A stretch of 64,000 nt of DNA from Natrinema zhouii (GTDB taxonomy: Archaea; Halobacteriota; Halobacteria; Halobacteriales; Natrialbaceae), in NCBI RefSeq assembly GCF_013456555.2, contig NZ_CP059154.1:3658001-3722000 (forward strand), read 5' to 3'. The notes under the pieces were generated by a model that saw only the letters and a list, made by a program, of their open reading frames with translations, did no database searches and was not told the DNA's origin. Made by a program: the position numbers and the translations under genes. Of the stretch, positions 1 through 8,859 are shown one piece after another (position 1 is the stretch's first letter; each line of letters starts with the position of its first letter).

Positions 1-2
1 GC

Positions 3-83
3 GAGCGCACCGCGCTGGAAGACCGAGTTCCAGCGGATGCGTCGCTGACGCTGATGCCCGCGGTTCAGGGCGGATCTCGGTAG
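3..83 (+). CDS. C-terminal end of a ThiS/MoaD-like (SAMP-type) protein, partial
   Basis: The frame open from the left edge reads 26 residues and stops at 81-83, ending in PAVQGGSR. A run of small residues, a hydrophobic strand (LTLMPAV) and a Gly-Gly near the C-terminus match the tail of ubiquitin-fold ThiS/MoaD/SAMP proteins, which are adenylated at a terminal Gly-Gly for sulfur transfer or protein conjugation. Two residues (Ser-Arg) follow the Gly-Gly, so if it is a SAMP it would need trimming or is not a conjugating form. Only the tail is present, so the family call is tentative. Confidence 0.45.
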   Translation, partial: ERTALEDRVPADASLTLMPAVQGGSR

Positions 84-128
84 TGTCGCGGCTTCGGAGC
101 ACCTCGAAAGGACGAGGAACGTCCGGGC

Positions 129-323
129 CTACCGGAGGAGAATCACGAGTAGAAAGAGGACGGGAAATCCGATTCCGACCAGTAGTATCCCGATAAAGAC
201 GATCTCGAGGGAAAGAACGGAGAGAAGCAGTACGAGGAGGACGGCACTCGAGAGCGCGATAATGAGATTCAAGCGGAGTTTGATCCCTGACTCGTCCGTT
301 AGTATCTGTCTCAAGCAGCACAC
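129..323 (-). CDS. small two-helix membrane protein, hypothetical
   Basis: Encodes 64 residues. After a short basic head (about residues 1-20) come two long hydrophobic segments, roughly 21-39 and 42-63, with hardly a polar residue between them, so it is predicted to be a helical hairpin in the membrane. The start is a GTG at 321-323; no ATG precedes the first hydrophobic segment. An AT-rich stretch just upstream (about 325-345) is a plausible promoter. I do not recognise a family, and it has no operon partner. Confidence 0.5.
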   Translation of the reverse strand: MCCLRQILTDESGIKLRLNLIIALSSAVLLVLLLSVLSLEIVFIGILLVGIGFPVLFLLVILLR

Positions 324-481
324 AATATAATTTTTAATTTATGTGTGTCCTTTGCCTGCGACACTGTCTTCTTGAGGCGTGGGCGACAGAAGGGGACGGA
401 TTCGTTGTGTGAGTGGGCCGTGCGTGCCGCGAGTTGCACGAACGCCGGAATTCGGAACCGAGTCGGAAGCCGCGGTACTGG

Positions 482-1792
482 CTACTGCAACCCGTACTGC
501 TCGCGCACCAGGTGATCGATGCCGCGCTCCGCGAGCACATCCATCGGTGCGAGCATATCCAACTGCACCACGCCCGGCAGACGGCCGATCTGGACGCCGC
601 CGGTGAACGTACACCGCGAGCGGACCTCGCCCTCGCTCATGTCCAGCAGTTTCGTCGCGCGGTCGAAGGCGTTCTGCGTAGCGTCGTTGACCGTCGCACC
701 GGAGCCGACGACCTGAATCGGGCCCATGTCGTCCTCGACGTCGACGCCGTGTTCCGCGCCGAGTTCGCGGCCCGCCTCGCGCTCCTCGTCGCTGTAGGGT
801 TTGCTGATGAACGGCAGATCGTCCTCGTTGGGCAGGAGGACCGGGCCGTCAAGTTCGAGGCCCTCGATGACCTCGACGTCCATCGTGACGGTCCCGCTCA
901 CGTCGGTCGTGTGCAGGGAGAGTTCGCCGTCGCCCTGGTTCGCGTGCAGATCGCCGACGTAGACGCCGGCGCCGTCGACCTTGACCGGGCAGATCAGTGT
1001 CGCACCCGGACGGACCTGCGGAATGTCCATGTGACCGTCAGTTCGGTCCTCGAGGTCCTCCTCGCTCTCGACGCCGTAGTCGTGTTCGGCCCCGATGAGG
1101 TACTGGCCGAAGTCGCCGGCGTTGTGCGAGTCGGGCATCGTGATCGGCGGGGTCGTTCCGATGTTTCCGATGAACGGACGCAGCCGCCCCAGGGTACCGG
1201 GCATCTCGTCGGGTTCGTACAGCAAGATGGGGTGTTGACGGGAGTTCTCGGGAATGTCCATCACCTCGTCGGCATCTTTTGCGAGTTCGTGAGCAGCGTC
1301 CTCGTCGAGGGTGATCCCAACGGTGTGATCGTCGTCGAAGGCGACGGTGTAGCCGTACTCGAAGCCGAAGGCGGAGGCGTTCGCGCCGCACTCGGCGCAC
1401 GTGATCGCGTCTTCCCCCGTGCCCTCGACGATCGTCTCGGGCCACTCGGTGCCACACTCCGGACAGCGGTGATCGACGAACGGGTCGTCGCCGAACGCGC
1501 CCTCCCGCTCGGCCATCGAGCCCGTGCTCGTCGCCATGCTCGTCACGTCCATGTCCCGGATGTGGAGCGCGACGGCATCTCCGACGGACGCTCCCTCGAC
1601 GCGGATCGGTCGAGTGACCTCGTGACCGCCGTGGAACTCGGGCGTGACCATCGGCCCCCAGCAACCCGGCGGTGTGTACGTCTCAATCGTTCCGCCGTCC
1701 GCGACGGTTCCCGCCCACTCCTGATCGGGACCGACGAGGCCGAGCGTGTACTGATCGACGGACAGTTCCTGTTCGACGTTTCGCTGTGCCAT
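482..1792 (-). CDS. acetamidase/formamidase family amidohydrolase with zinc-ribbon insertion
   Basis: The 436-residue product belongs to the FmdA/AmdA family, which hydrolyses formamide, acetamide or similar short amides to the acid and ammonia. Seen: a GPMVTPEFHGGHEV segment near residues 47-60, GDAVALHI near 71-78, and the family block GAGVYVGDLHANQGDGE in the middle. An insertion at about residues 105-145 carries CPEC (110-113) and CAEC (132-135), a four-cysteine zinc ribbon in the middle of the domain. I chose the ATG at 1790-1792 (MAQRNVEQ) because the frame upstream has Ser/Pro/Arg-rich noncoding composition. Substrate unknown; it stands alone on its strand next to the HAD gene. Confidence 0.85.
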   Translation of the reverse strand: MAQRNVEQELSVDQYTLGLVGPDQEWAGTVADGGTIETYTPPGCWGPMVTPEFHGGHEVTRPIRVEGASVGDAVALHIRDMDVTSMATSTGSMAEREGAFGDDPFVDHRCPECGTEWPETIVEGTGEDAITCAECGANASAFGFEYGYTVAFDDDHTVGITLDEDAAHELAKDADEVMDIPENSRQHPILLYEPDEMPGTLGRLRPFIGNIGTTPPITMPDSHNAGDFGQYLIGAEHDYGVESEEDLEDRTDGHMDIPQVRPGATLICPVKVDGAGVYVGDLHANQGDGELSLHTTDVSGTVTMDVEVIEGLELDGPVLLPNEDDLPFISKPYSDEEREAGRELGAEHGVDVEDDMGPIQVVGSGATVNDATQNAFDRATKLLDMSEGEVRSRCTFTGGVQIGRLPGVVQLDMLAPMDVLAERGIDHLVREQYGLQ

Positions 1793-2000
1793 AACATACC
1801 AATGTATGCCGTTACCGGCGATAAACGTACTGCTCGGACCCGTCTGCAAGCGCCCGGACAGTCTCAAACGACCGACAGTACGGGGCGGAATACAGTCGCT
1901 ACTAATAGACACTGTATACCCGATCGCACAACGATAGCGAGGTTCAGAACACGCACCGTGAGCGAGAACTGCGGACTGTGCGATCGATGGATAACTCGTT

Positions 2001-2792
2001 TCAGTGGGTCCGAGAGAGGAGCGTCTCGATCGCAGCCAATGACTCGAGGACGTGGTCGGGTTCGATGTCGGCCGCTGCGAGGGCCGCACGGTCGGTGACG
2101 CCGGTGAGGACGAGGGCGGTTTCCATGCCGGCGCGGTTCCCGAGCGCGATATCGGTATCGAGTCGATCACCGATGACCAGCGTCTTCGTCGGATCGACGT
2201 CTAGCCGGTTCATGGCCGTCGCGGCCGCGATCGGTGAGGGCTTCCCCAGAATCGCGTCCGGCTCGCGGCCCGCGACGGCCTCCATCGCGGCGAGGATCGC
2301 GCCCGAGCCCGGGATCTCCCCGCCGTCGATCGGGATCGTCGCATCGGGGTCGGTACCGTAGAAGGGAACGTCCCCCTCGAGTGCCCGCAGCGCCTCCCAG
2401 AGCGTGTCGAACGAGAAGTTCTCGTCGAACGACCCCAGCACGACGTCGGCCGCGTCGGGGTCGGCCGTCAGTTCGACGGCCGCGTCCTCGAGGATCGCCT
2501 CGAGCCGCTCGTTCCCGACGAGGTAGACTCGTTCGCCGGGATGGGTCGCAGCGAGATACTCCGCCGAGACGGTCGCGGAGGTGAGAACGGTGGCCGGATC
2601 GACGTCGATGCCGTAGGGCGCGAGTTGCTCGCCGTAGTGGTCGCTCCCGCGCGTCGGGTTGTTCGAGAAGAGGAGACGCGAACAGCCCGCCGCCTCGAGA
2701 GCGTGCAAGCCGTCGGTCACACCGGGGAGCAACTCCTCCCCTCGAACGATCGTCCCGTCGACGTCGACGATCACCGCCTCGTATGCTGTCAT
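2001..2792 (-). CDS. HAD-IIA (NagD/PNPase-like) sugar-phosphate phosphatase
   Basis: The 263-residue protein shows the full HAD set: motif I DVDGT with the nucleophile Asp10 and Asp12, motif II LLFSNNPTRG near residue 40, a GKPSP lysine motif near 185, and motif IV GDRLDTDI near 210. The length and the capped C2 arrangement fit the NagD/4-nitrophenylphosphatase group, cytosolic phosphatases of sugar phosphates or nucleotides. The start is the ATG at 2790-2792 (MTAYEAVIVDVDGT); the longer open frame lacks coding composition. The true substrate cannot be read from sequence. Confidence 0.88.
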   Translation of the reverse strand: MTAYEAVIVDVDGTIVRGEELLPGVTDGLHALEAAGCSRLLFSNNPTRGSDHYGEQLAPYGIDVDPATVLTSATVSAEYLAATHPGERVYLVGNERLEAILEDAAVELTADPDAADVVLGSFDENFSFDTLWEALRALEGDVPFYGTDPDATIPIDGGEIPGSGAILAAMEAVAGREPDAILGKPSPIAAATAMNRLDVDPTKTLVIGDRLDTDIALGNRAGMETALVLTGVTDRAALAAADIEPDHVLESLAAIETLLSRTH

Positions 2793-2974
2793 CGCCCGAC
2801 GGTACGGTCGGCCGGCGATTGAGTGTTTGGATCGAGGGTACGCGTCTCCGAACTGTCGGGCCGGAGTCGGCGAGGCGACACCTCGTCGCTGAGTACCGAT
2901 ACGGTAGCTGAAGCCGGCGTGAAACGTGCCGATCGACGGGAAAGCCCATACCGCTGCCGACCGAACGGGACGAT

Positions 2975-3418
2975 ATGACACTCGATGTTGAAATTCCCGA
3001 CCCGCCGACGCTCAGTGGACCGCAGGACCCGGGCGACTACGACGCCGTCGACGAACCCGAGGAACGAACGGGTGACGACGCTCGCCGCGAAGACCTGGCT
3101 GACTTTCTGGAAGCGGGTGCCTGGGAGGATGCCTTCGACGAATGGGCTGCGGACACCTACATGGCTGAGGACGAGTTTCGGACCGTCCTCGAGCTCGGAC
3201 TGATCGAGGAGTTCGACTTCTACTGGAATCAGTCCGCAGAAGACGTCGGCTATCGCGCACCGACGGTTCCGGACGACGCGGCCCGCGACGGACTCGACGA
3301 AGACGACATCGAGGATATCGAAGAGGAGTTAGACGCGCTCGGTCGGACGGTAAGCGAAGTGCTGGAAAACGACTACATCCTTCGCAACGGCTCGGAGTTC
3401 GGCTACACCTGGGAGTGA
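2975..3418 (+). CDS. acidic haloarchaeal protein, first of a tandem paralogous pair
   Basis: Encodes 147 residues, highly acidic and without membrane segments or cysteines. The core FLEAGAWEDAFDEWA followed by EEFDFYWNQSAEDVGYRAP is repeated almost position by position in the next gene (3568-4038). Both begin MTL-[DE]-VE-x-P-[DE]-PP. It is therefore one half of a tandem duplication of a soluble helical protein. I do not recognise a function. The start ATG at 2975 follows a short upstream gap from the divergently transcribed HAD gene. Confidence 0.7.
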   Translation: MTLDVEIPDPPTLSGPQDPGDYDAVDEPEERTGDDARREDLADFLEAGAWEDAFDEWAADTYMAEDEFRTVLELGLIEEFDFYWNQSAEDVGYRAPTVPDDAARDGLDEDDIEDIEEELDALGRTVSEVLENDYILRNGSEFGYTWE

Positions 3419-3567
3419 TGAGCCGAGCGGGGCTGTAGCCGTCACCCGAGCGCATCGTCTCACCATCCACGGGACGACCCAGTGGGGACGGCCGGCTGTC
3501 CCTGATCGAACCTCATCTCGCGTGCGAGGTGGGAATTCTTATCCGGCGACCCGACTTACGACCGCGT

Positions 3568-4038
3568 ATGACACTCGAGGTCGAGCCCCCCGAGCCGCCG
3601 GAACTGGAGTTCGTCGACCCGAACGAGTACGAGGATGCGACCGTCAGCGCCGACGGGGCCGAGGAGATCGACTACCGCCGCGAGGAACTCCAGGCGTTCC
3701 TCGAGGAGGGTGCCTGGGAGGAGTCGTTCGACGAGTGGCGCGCGGACACCGATCTCGGCGAGCGCGAGTACGAGATCGCCCGCGATCTCGACCTCTTTGC
3801 GGGCTTCGATTTCTTCTGGGACGACTTCGCGGATCGCGTCGGCTATCACGCGCCCGGCATTCCGGAGGACTGGCAGGCGCGGGAGTACCACCCCGGTCTC
3901 GATACCTGGGGGACGGTGTCCTCGATCAACGCCGAACTCACGGAGTTCGGTCAGATCGTCTCGGTGACTCTCAAGGAGGAGTACGTCGACTGGGAGGCCG
4001 AATACGAACCGCCGGAGGACCTGCCCGACTTCGAGTGA
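3568..4038 (+). CDS. acidic haloarchaeal protein, second of a tandem paralogous pair
   Basis: Encodes 156 residues and is the paralogue of the gene ending at 3418. The shared core is FLEEGAWEESFDEWRADTD, then FDFFWDDFADRVGYHAP, then a C-terminal helix with an SVTLKEEY motif matching SEVLENDY in the partner. The ATG at 3568-3570 (MTLEVEPPEPPE) is chosen because it aligns with the start of the partner; the frame upstream reads basic residues. It is about ten residues longer than its partner, through an insertion before the last helix. Function unknown. Confidence 0.72.
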   Translation: MTLEVEPPEPPELEFVDPNEYEDATVSADGAEEIDYRREELQAFLEEGAWEESFDEWRADTDLGEREYEIARDLDLFAGFDFFWDDFADRVGYHAPGIPEDWQAREYHPGLDTWGTVSSINAELTEFGQIVSVTLKEEYVDWEAEYEPPEDLPDFE

Positions 4039-4164
4039 ATCTGCAGTGGCGCTCCTCGAGCGGGAAACGAGCGCAGTGAGATCGACGCGAGGACGAATCG
4101 CACCAGCCGCACTGCTCGTCGGCGGACCTGAACCAGTCGTCGGAGAACTGGACCGGTTGTGCCG

Positions 4165-4305
4165 TCACTCTCGTGCGACTGCGATGTTTCGGACGCGACC
4201 GCGACACTCCGGACAGGACTCGAGCGAGTCGGTCGTCTCGCGGTAGCCACAGTCCAGGCATTCGTAGTAGGAGCGTTCGGGCGTGTACGGATCGTCGTAT
4301 ACCAT
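4165..4305 (-). CDS. rubrerythrin-like mini zinc-ribbon protein
   Basis: A 46-residue protein with two CxxC knuckles, YYECLDCGYRE and SCPECRGRVRN, the pattern of the short rubrerythrin-like zinc ribbons common in haloarchaea. It likely binds one zinc and acts as a small adaptor or nucleic-acid-binding module; no enzyme domain is present. It starts at the ATG at 4303-4305. A second protein of the same kind lies at 5291-5422, with a methyltransferase between them. Too short for usual ORF cut-offs but well supported by the motif. Confidence 0.8.
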   Translation of the reverse strand: MVYDDPYTPERSYYECLDCGYRETTDSLESCPECRGRVRNIAVARE

Positions 4306-4423
4306 GTCCCAGTGTCACACACCAACACGAAAAAGTGTTATGTCCAAACAGTTCTAACCTGACACAGGCAATGAACAGGGATTAAATTCGATTATATACT
4401 GGCCGAATGTCCAGATATCCTCA

Positions 4424-5014
4424 TCACCGTGTCGCGACGATCGCAATCGTCGCCGGTCGGTCACAGGCCAGCTCGATGTCGAAGCCGGCAGCCGCGAGCT
4501 GGGTCGTCGCTTCGTCGAGTCCGAACCGTTGCTCGAGGGGCGGGCCGATCTCCGGGTCACCGTCGGCGGACCAGTCGACCGTCACCAGTCGGCCGCCGGG
4601 ACGGATCACTCGTGCGAGTTCCTCGAGCGATCCGCGGTCGTCGCCCTCGGTATCCCTACCGTCGACTGTCGTGGGCGCGTACTCGTGGTAGGTCATCGTC
4701 GAATACGCACCGTCGAGGTGATCGTCGCCGAACGGCAGCGACGACACGCCGGCCGTGACGAACTCGACGGCCTCGGGGACGCCCTTCTCGCGGTAGCGGT
4801 CGTGCATTGCCGACTGGACGTCGACGGCGTACAGCGTGTCGACGAACGGTGCGACGTCGTCCGCGTAGAATCCCGTCCCGGAACCGAGATCGGCCACGAC
4901 GCCGTCGACCGACGGCTCGAGCATCGCGAGCAGTTCCTCGCGGGAACAGTACCGGTAGCGACCGGGGTCCTCGAGCGCGTCCGCACGATCGACCGGATAC
5001 GTATGATAGCCCAT
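4424..5014 (-). CDS. class I SAM-dependent methyltransferase
   Basis: Encodes 196 residues with a Rossmann methyltransferase fold: motif I VADLGSGTGFYADDVAPFV near residue 38, an acidic end of strand 2 (YAVDVQ), a motif IV-like segment (FGDDHLDGAYSTMTYHEY) and the post-motif LEELARVIRPGGRLVTVDW. This is the UbiE/Methyltransf_11 pattern of small-molecule methyltransferases. The ATG at 5012-5014 (MGYHTYPVDRAD) is preferred to upstream in-frame starts because the extension has no domain or acidic character. The gene ends in two consecutive stop codons. Substrate unknown. Confidence 0.85.
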   Translation of the reverse strand: MGYHTYPVDRADALEDPGRYRYCSREELLAMLEPSVDGVVADLGSGTGFYADDVAPFVDTLYAVDVQSAMHDRYREKGVPEAVEFVTAGVSSLPFGDDHLDGAYSTMTYHEYAPTTVDGRDTEGDDRGSLEELARVIRPGGRLVTVDWSADGDPEIGPPLEQRFGLDEATTQLAAAGFDIELACDRPATIAIVATR

Positions 5015-5290
5015 AGGGATGCTCGGGGCCAGTCGGACTTCCGCGTTGCGTTGCCATCGTAGCGCTCGAGAATCCGAAGATGTGCTCCCCCGAATGCATG
5101 GGATCGTACTGGTGTCGGTAGCGTCGGGATCGCGCAGGACACGTCGCGATTTCGGGATCGGCGGTTTTCGGCGCTCGTCCGTCGGCATATCCTGTTCCCG
5201 TACGGAGATTCGACGAGCGATCCCTGTCCTCAGACTGAGGTGACCATCATCACGGAAAGTGTTAACTTGGCCCGCTACTCATGTTACCAC

Positions 5291-5422
5291 ATGACACTCG
5301 AGGAGCAACGTGAGTACGTCTGCGTCCAGTGTGGCCGGCGGGAAACGGTCGGTGACGCACTCCTCAGTACCTGCCGACAGTGCGGGGGCGAGATGCGAAA
5401 CGTCGAGTTGATCCGCGAGTAG
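5291..5422 (+). CDS. rubrerythrin-like mini zinc-ribbon protein
   Basis: A 43-residue protein, with knuckles YVCVQCGRRE and TCRQCGGEMRNVE. The ending RNVELIRE parallels RNIAVARE of the 46-residue protein at 4165-4305, so the two are paralogues. The ATG at 5291 is chosen because the AT-rich stretch before it (about 5260-5275) looks like promoter rather than coding sequence. A small zinc-binding adaptor is likely; the partner is unknown. Confidence 0.75.
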   Translation: MTLEEQREYVCVQCGRRETVGDALLSTCRQCGGEMRNVELIRE

Positions 5423-5532
5423 CCGAGTTCCGTGCCGGTCATTGCGACGCTCGGTCCCTCGAGCGGTGCCGCTGGGTGTGCTCTCTTCCCGTGTTCGCGC
5501 GGCCATATCAGCGGCTGGCCTCCGCGGGAGAC

Positions 5533-8500
5533 TCAGCGAACGAGTGCCACCGCGACGCCGATCAGAACGAGTCCGACGAGGGCTGCGCCCGTCCCGATCA
5601 CGACGTTACCGGTGAGAGCAGCGACGCCACCGGCGACGACGCCTGCACCACCGCCGCCAGCGACGATCGACGACGGGAGCGTCGGCGTTGCGGTTCCGTC
5701 GCCTCGAACGGCAGCGAGTTCCGTCCGGAGCGCTTCGATCTCCTCGTCTCGCCCGTTGTGGGTTTCGACGTCACCGATCCGCGCGTCCATCGTTTCGATC
5801 CGCTCCTCGAGGCTCGAGTGCTGCTCGGCGACCGCGGCTACCCGTTCGTCCAGCGAGTCTATCTCGGAATCGAGCGTCCGCACCTCCTCGAGCACTTGCA
5901 CTGCCGATTCGTCGGGATCGGATTCGACGGTCCGGGCGAGCGCGTCGTGATCCGTCCGGAGCGATTCGAGGCGATCGGCGATGGCCGATACGTCGTCCTC
6001 GATCTCGACGGCCGGTTCGCTCGTTCCGTCGTCGGCGTCGATCCGCTCTTCGAGCGACTCGAGATCGGCACTGATACGATTAATATCGACTTCGACCGTC
6101 TCGAGCGTCGCCCCGACGGTATCGAGACGGTCGTCGTGATCGGCCACCCGTCGCTCGGTTCCATCGACCCGATCGTCGATCGCCGTGACCGTCTCGGCGA
6201 TCGAATCCGTTTCGCGCTCGAGGTCATCGTCGAGGGCAGCGATATCTTCCTCGAGCGTCGTCTGAACGTCATCGATGCGGCTCTCGAACGTCGTTCGAAC
6301 GTCGTCGACCCGGTCGGAGAGATCGCCGTCGATCTCGTCGATCCGTCCTTCGACGGACTCGAGGTCCGTCGCGAGATCCTCGACGTCCGCGGCCACTGAC
6401 GTGATCTCGTCGCTCGTCGTCTCGAGCGAATCGCGCAGCGCCGTCAGCTCGTCGTCCATGGCCGATTCGGCGTCGATTCGCTCGACCGTCGACTCGAGTG
6501 CCCCGATGTCGTCATCGATCGCATCCGTGACTCCTTCGAGGTCCGCCGCGAGGCCGTCGACCGTCTCCGTACTGGCCGTGCGTTCCACGACGTCGTCGAG
6601 CCGTTCCGATACCGCTGACATCGTCTCGTCGAGATCGCGAACCGTCGTCTCGAGACTCGCGACCTCCTCGTCGATCGTCGCCTCGACCGCGTCGAATCGC
6701 GCGTCGGTTCGTTCAGACTGCTCCTCGAGTCGGCCCGAAACGCCGTCGAGACGCGTATTTAATTCTTCGAGTCGGCCGGCGACCCCATCCATGCGCGTCC
6801 CGGTTCGCTCGATACCTGCCTCGAGGTCGTCGATATCGTCACTCAGTTGCGAGACGATTTCCTCGACCGTCTCGAGTGCCGTCTCGGTTGCGGCAGTCGT
6901 CTCGAGGTCCTCGAGATCCGTTCGCACTCCGCCGAGCGTTTCGTCGATCGTCGCCGTCCGATCGGTGACGGCCTCGAGATCGCTCGCCAGTTCAGCGAAC
7001 CGGTCGTCGAGATCGCCTGCCAGTTCGGCGAGCCGGTCGTCGAGGTCGGCTCGCTCGTCGGCCGCAGTCGTCTCGACGGCCGCGAGCGCGTCGTCTAACT
7101 CGGCGACGTCGTCCTCGAGCGCTACGAACGCATCTGAGAGCGCCTCGAGTTCGTCATCGAGGCTCGCGATATCGTCGTCGAGCGTAGCGATGTCCGAATC
7201 ACTCGCGTGGGTCTCACTCTCCGCTTCGAGGTCGGTCAACTCGTCGGCGAACGACTCGAGGCGCTCGTCGAGTTCGTCCACCTCGTCGGCAGCGGCCGTT
7301 CGTTCCTCGACGTACTCGATGTCCTCGAACAGGGCCTCGAGGTCCTCGCGGACGGACTCGATCTCGTCGTCGCGGTTCGCGAGCCGGTCGAACAGCTGGT
7401 CGATAGCATCGTCCGTGCGTTCAGTAGCCCCACCGCCTGCGAACTCGTCGAACGCGAGTTCGGTCTGCTCGGGTCCCGAACCACCCTCGTCCCTGGCGAT
7501 CGCTTCGGCAGCGTTTGGAATCCTATCAGTCTCACCGCCGTCGGAGCCGAACTCGGATCCGATGACCCCTTCGTCTCCCTCGAGGCCGTCTCGAGCGGCG
7601 GCGAGTGCACCCCTGGCGGCGCTTTCGGCAGGGTTCTCCGCGAGTCGGACGCCCCGAACGGAGAACGGAAGCGCCGCCGCGTCGAATCGGCCCCCGACGA
7701 GGAACTCGACGCCCTCGATCACGCCGTCGCCCCCGATCGCGATCGGGACGGATAACCCCTGCTGCAGCTCGGTCTCGTCGGCTTCCGCCCGAATCGCGTC
7801 GATCAGTTCGGCGACGAGGGCGTCGTAGGCCGCTGCGAGCGCGCTCTCGATCCCGCCCGCCCCCGCGTCGGGATCGAGCGCGAAGTCCTCGAGCACACCG
7901 GCGACCTGTTCCGGCGCGTGACCGGTCGCTCCGGCAGCGTGCTCGACGATCCACTCTCGTCCCTTCGCGATCGTGACGGCCATCGCCGGCACGCCGTAGT
8001 ACGCCAATGCGGCGCTCGTCGTCTGGGACTCGAGGCAGACCCCGAGTCCGGTGTAGTTGTCCGCCGCGAGCTGATCGTAGACGACGGCGAAGCCCTTGCT
8101 GATCGGCGTCGCGTCGACCCCGCGATCGGCCAGCACTGACTCGACGACCTCGCGGTGTGCATCGATCGGTGCAGCCGCGTCGGCGAACGATCCCGGTGTC
8201 GTATAACAGAGTCTGCCGTCCGTCGCGTCCCCCGTGACATCGTCGACGAGCGCGTCGAACGCGGCGATCGAATCTATCGTCTCGTCAGTCGCGAGGACGC
8301 CGGCCGCGAACAGCGACTGCGGTTCCGCGTTCGCGTTAGTATCCGCATGCGCGTCCGCGGCATCGGGGCCGTTGCCGGCGTCGACTACCGCTCGAGCAGC
8401 TGCCCCGACCGCGTACGTCGTCCCATCCGTCTCCACGGTGACTCCATCCCTCGAGAGCCCCGCCGCCTCGAGCGCGGCGTCGTCGACCGGTATCACGACC

Positions 8501-8586
8501 GGCGGGACTGATTCGATCGTCGGGCCGTCGCCGGCGTCAGTGGCGGCCCGGATCGCTTCCGGCTCGATGTCGAGACCGTAATTCAT
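5533..8586 (-). CDS. actin/Hsp70-like ATPase domain fused to long coiled coil with C-terminal membrane anchor
   Basis: The product has 1017 residues in three parts. Residues 1-335 have the order of motifs of the actin/Hsp70 ATPase fold: a starting strand MNYGLDIE, a phosphate-2-like segment TGLGVCLESQTTSAALAYYG (179-198), and an adenosine-like IAIGGDGVIEGVEFLVGG (282-299). Residues about 395-955 are almost pure heptad-type coiled coil, rich in Asp, Glu, Leu, Ser and Thr. Residues 973-1017 form two glycine-rich hydrophobic segments ending at the C-terminus. It therefore resembles a membrane-tethered filament or scaffold protein. The ATG at 8584-8586 is used since it begins the first ATPase strand. 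Nucleotide binding is an inference; the classic acidic phosphate-binding residues are degenerate. Confidence 0.8.
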   Translation of the reverse strand: MNYGLDIEPEAIRAATDAGDGPTIESVPPVVIPVDDAALEAAGLSRDGVTVETDGTTYAVGAAARAVVDAGNGPDAADAHADTNANAEPQSLFAAGVLATDETIDSIAAFDALVDDVTGDATDGRLCYTTPGSFADAAAPIDAHREVVESVLADRGVDATPISKGFAVVYDQLAADNYTGLGVCLESQTTSAALAYYGVPAMAVTIAKGREWIVEHAAGATGHAPEQVAGVLEDFALDPDAGAGGIESALAAAYDALVAELIDAIRAEADETELQQGLSVPIAIGGDGVIEGVEFLVGGRFDAAALPFSVRGVRLAENPAESAARGALAAARDGLEGDEGVIGSEFGSDGGETDRIPNAAEAIARDEGGSGPEQTELAFDEFAGGGATERTDDAIDQLFDRLANRDDEIESVREDLEALFEDIEYVEERTAAADEVDELDERLESFADELTDLEAESETHASDSDIATLDDDIASLDDELEALSDAFVALEDDVAELDDALAAVETTAADERADLDDRLAELAGDLDDRFAELASDLEAVTDRTATIDETLGGVRTDLEDLETTAATETALETVEEIVSQLSDDIDDLEAGIERTGTRMDGVAGRLEELNTRLDGVSGRLEEQSERTDARFDAVEATIDEEVASLETTVRDLDETMSAVSERLDDVVERTASTETVDGLAADLEGVTDAIDDDIGALESTVERIDAESAMDDELTALRDSLETTSDEITSVAADVEDLATDLESVEGRIDEIDGDLSDRVDDVRTTFESRIDDVQTTLEEDIAALDDDLERETDSIAETVTAIDDRVDGTERRVADHDDRLDTVGATLETVEVDINRISADLESLEERIDADDGTSEPAVEIEDDVSAIADRLESLRTDHDALARTVESDPDESAVQVLEEVRTLDSEIDSLDERVAAVAEQHSSLEERIETMDARIGDVETHNGRDEEIEALRTELAAVRGDGTATPTLPSSIVAGGGGAGVVAGGVAALTGNVVIGTGAALVGLVLIGVAVALVR

Positions 8587-8826
8587 GACCTCGGCAACTC
8601 GAAGCACCCTATTGGAAGTTTTCCCCGCAGTACCAGATGTGAAAATCGGGCCGATACCGCGGCCTCTCGAAGAATTATCTCAAATCTGAATACTTGTGAC
8701 TGGTCTGCACACGGGTCGTTTAACGGGGGTGCAAAATCGGCTATGTCCGCTCATTACGGGGGTATAAGCGGCGTACGTCACGTCGTCGCTGGGTAGACCG
8801 TGGCACACGACGAGAGAAATCCTCAC

Positions 8827-8834
8827 GTTTATCT
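8827..8834 (+). promoter_or_regulatory. TATA-like element of pckA
   Basis: A TTTATC element lies 26-33 bases before the pckA ATG at 8860, the spacing expected for a leaderless haloarchaeal transcript. No ribosome-binding site precedes the ATG, which agrees with leaderless initiation and with the ATG at 8860 rather than the earlier GTG at 8800. Confidence 0.5.
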
Positions 8835-8859
8835 ATCAGGCTGGTGGTGGATTACGTGT

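Noticed and set aside
413..2098. 561-codon plus-strand frame across the acetamidase gene
   Set aside because: It is the complement of the real minus-strand gene and has no recognisable domain, with an Arg/Val-rich antisense composition.
6275..7828. 517-codon plus-strand frame inside the coiled-coil gene
   Set aside because: It is a Ser/Arg-rich shadow of the repetitive Asp/Glu/Leu coiled coil on the other strand.
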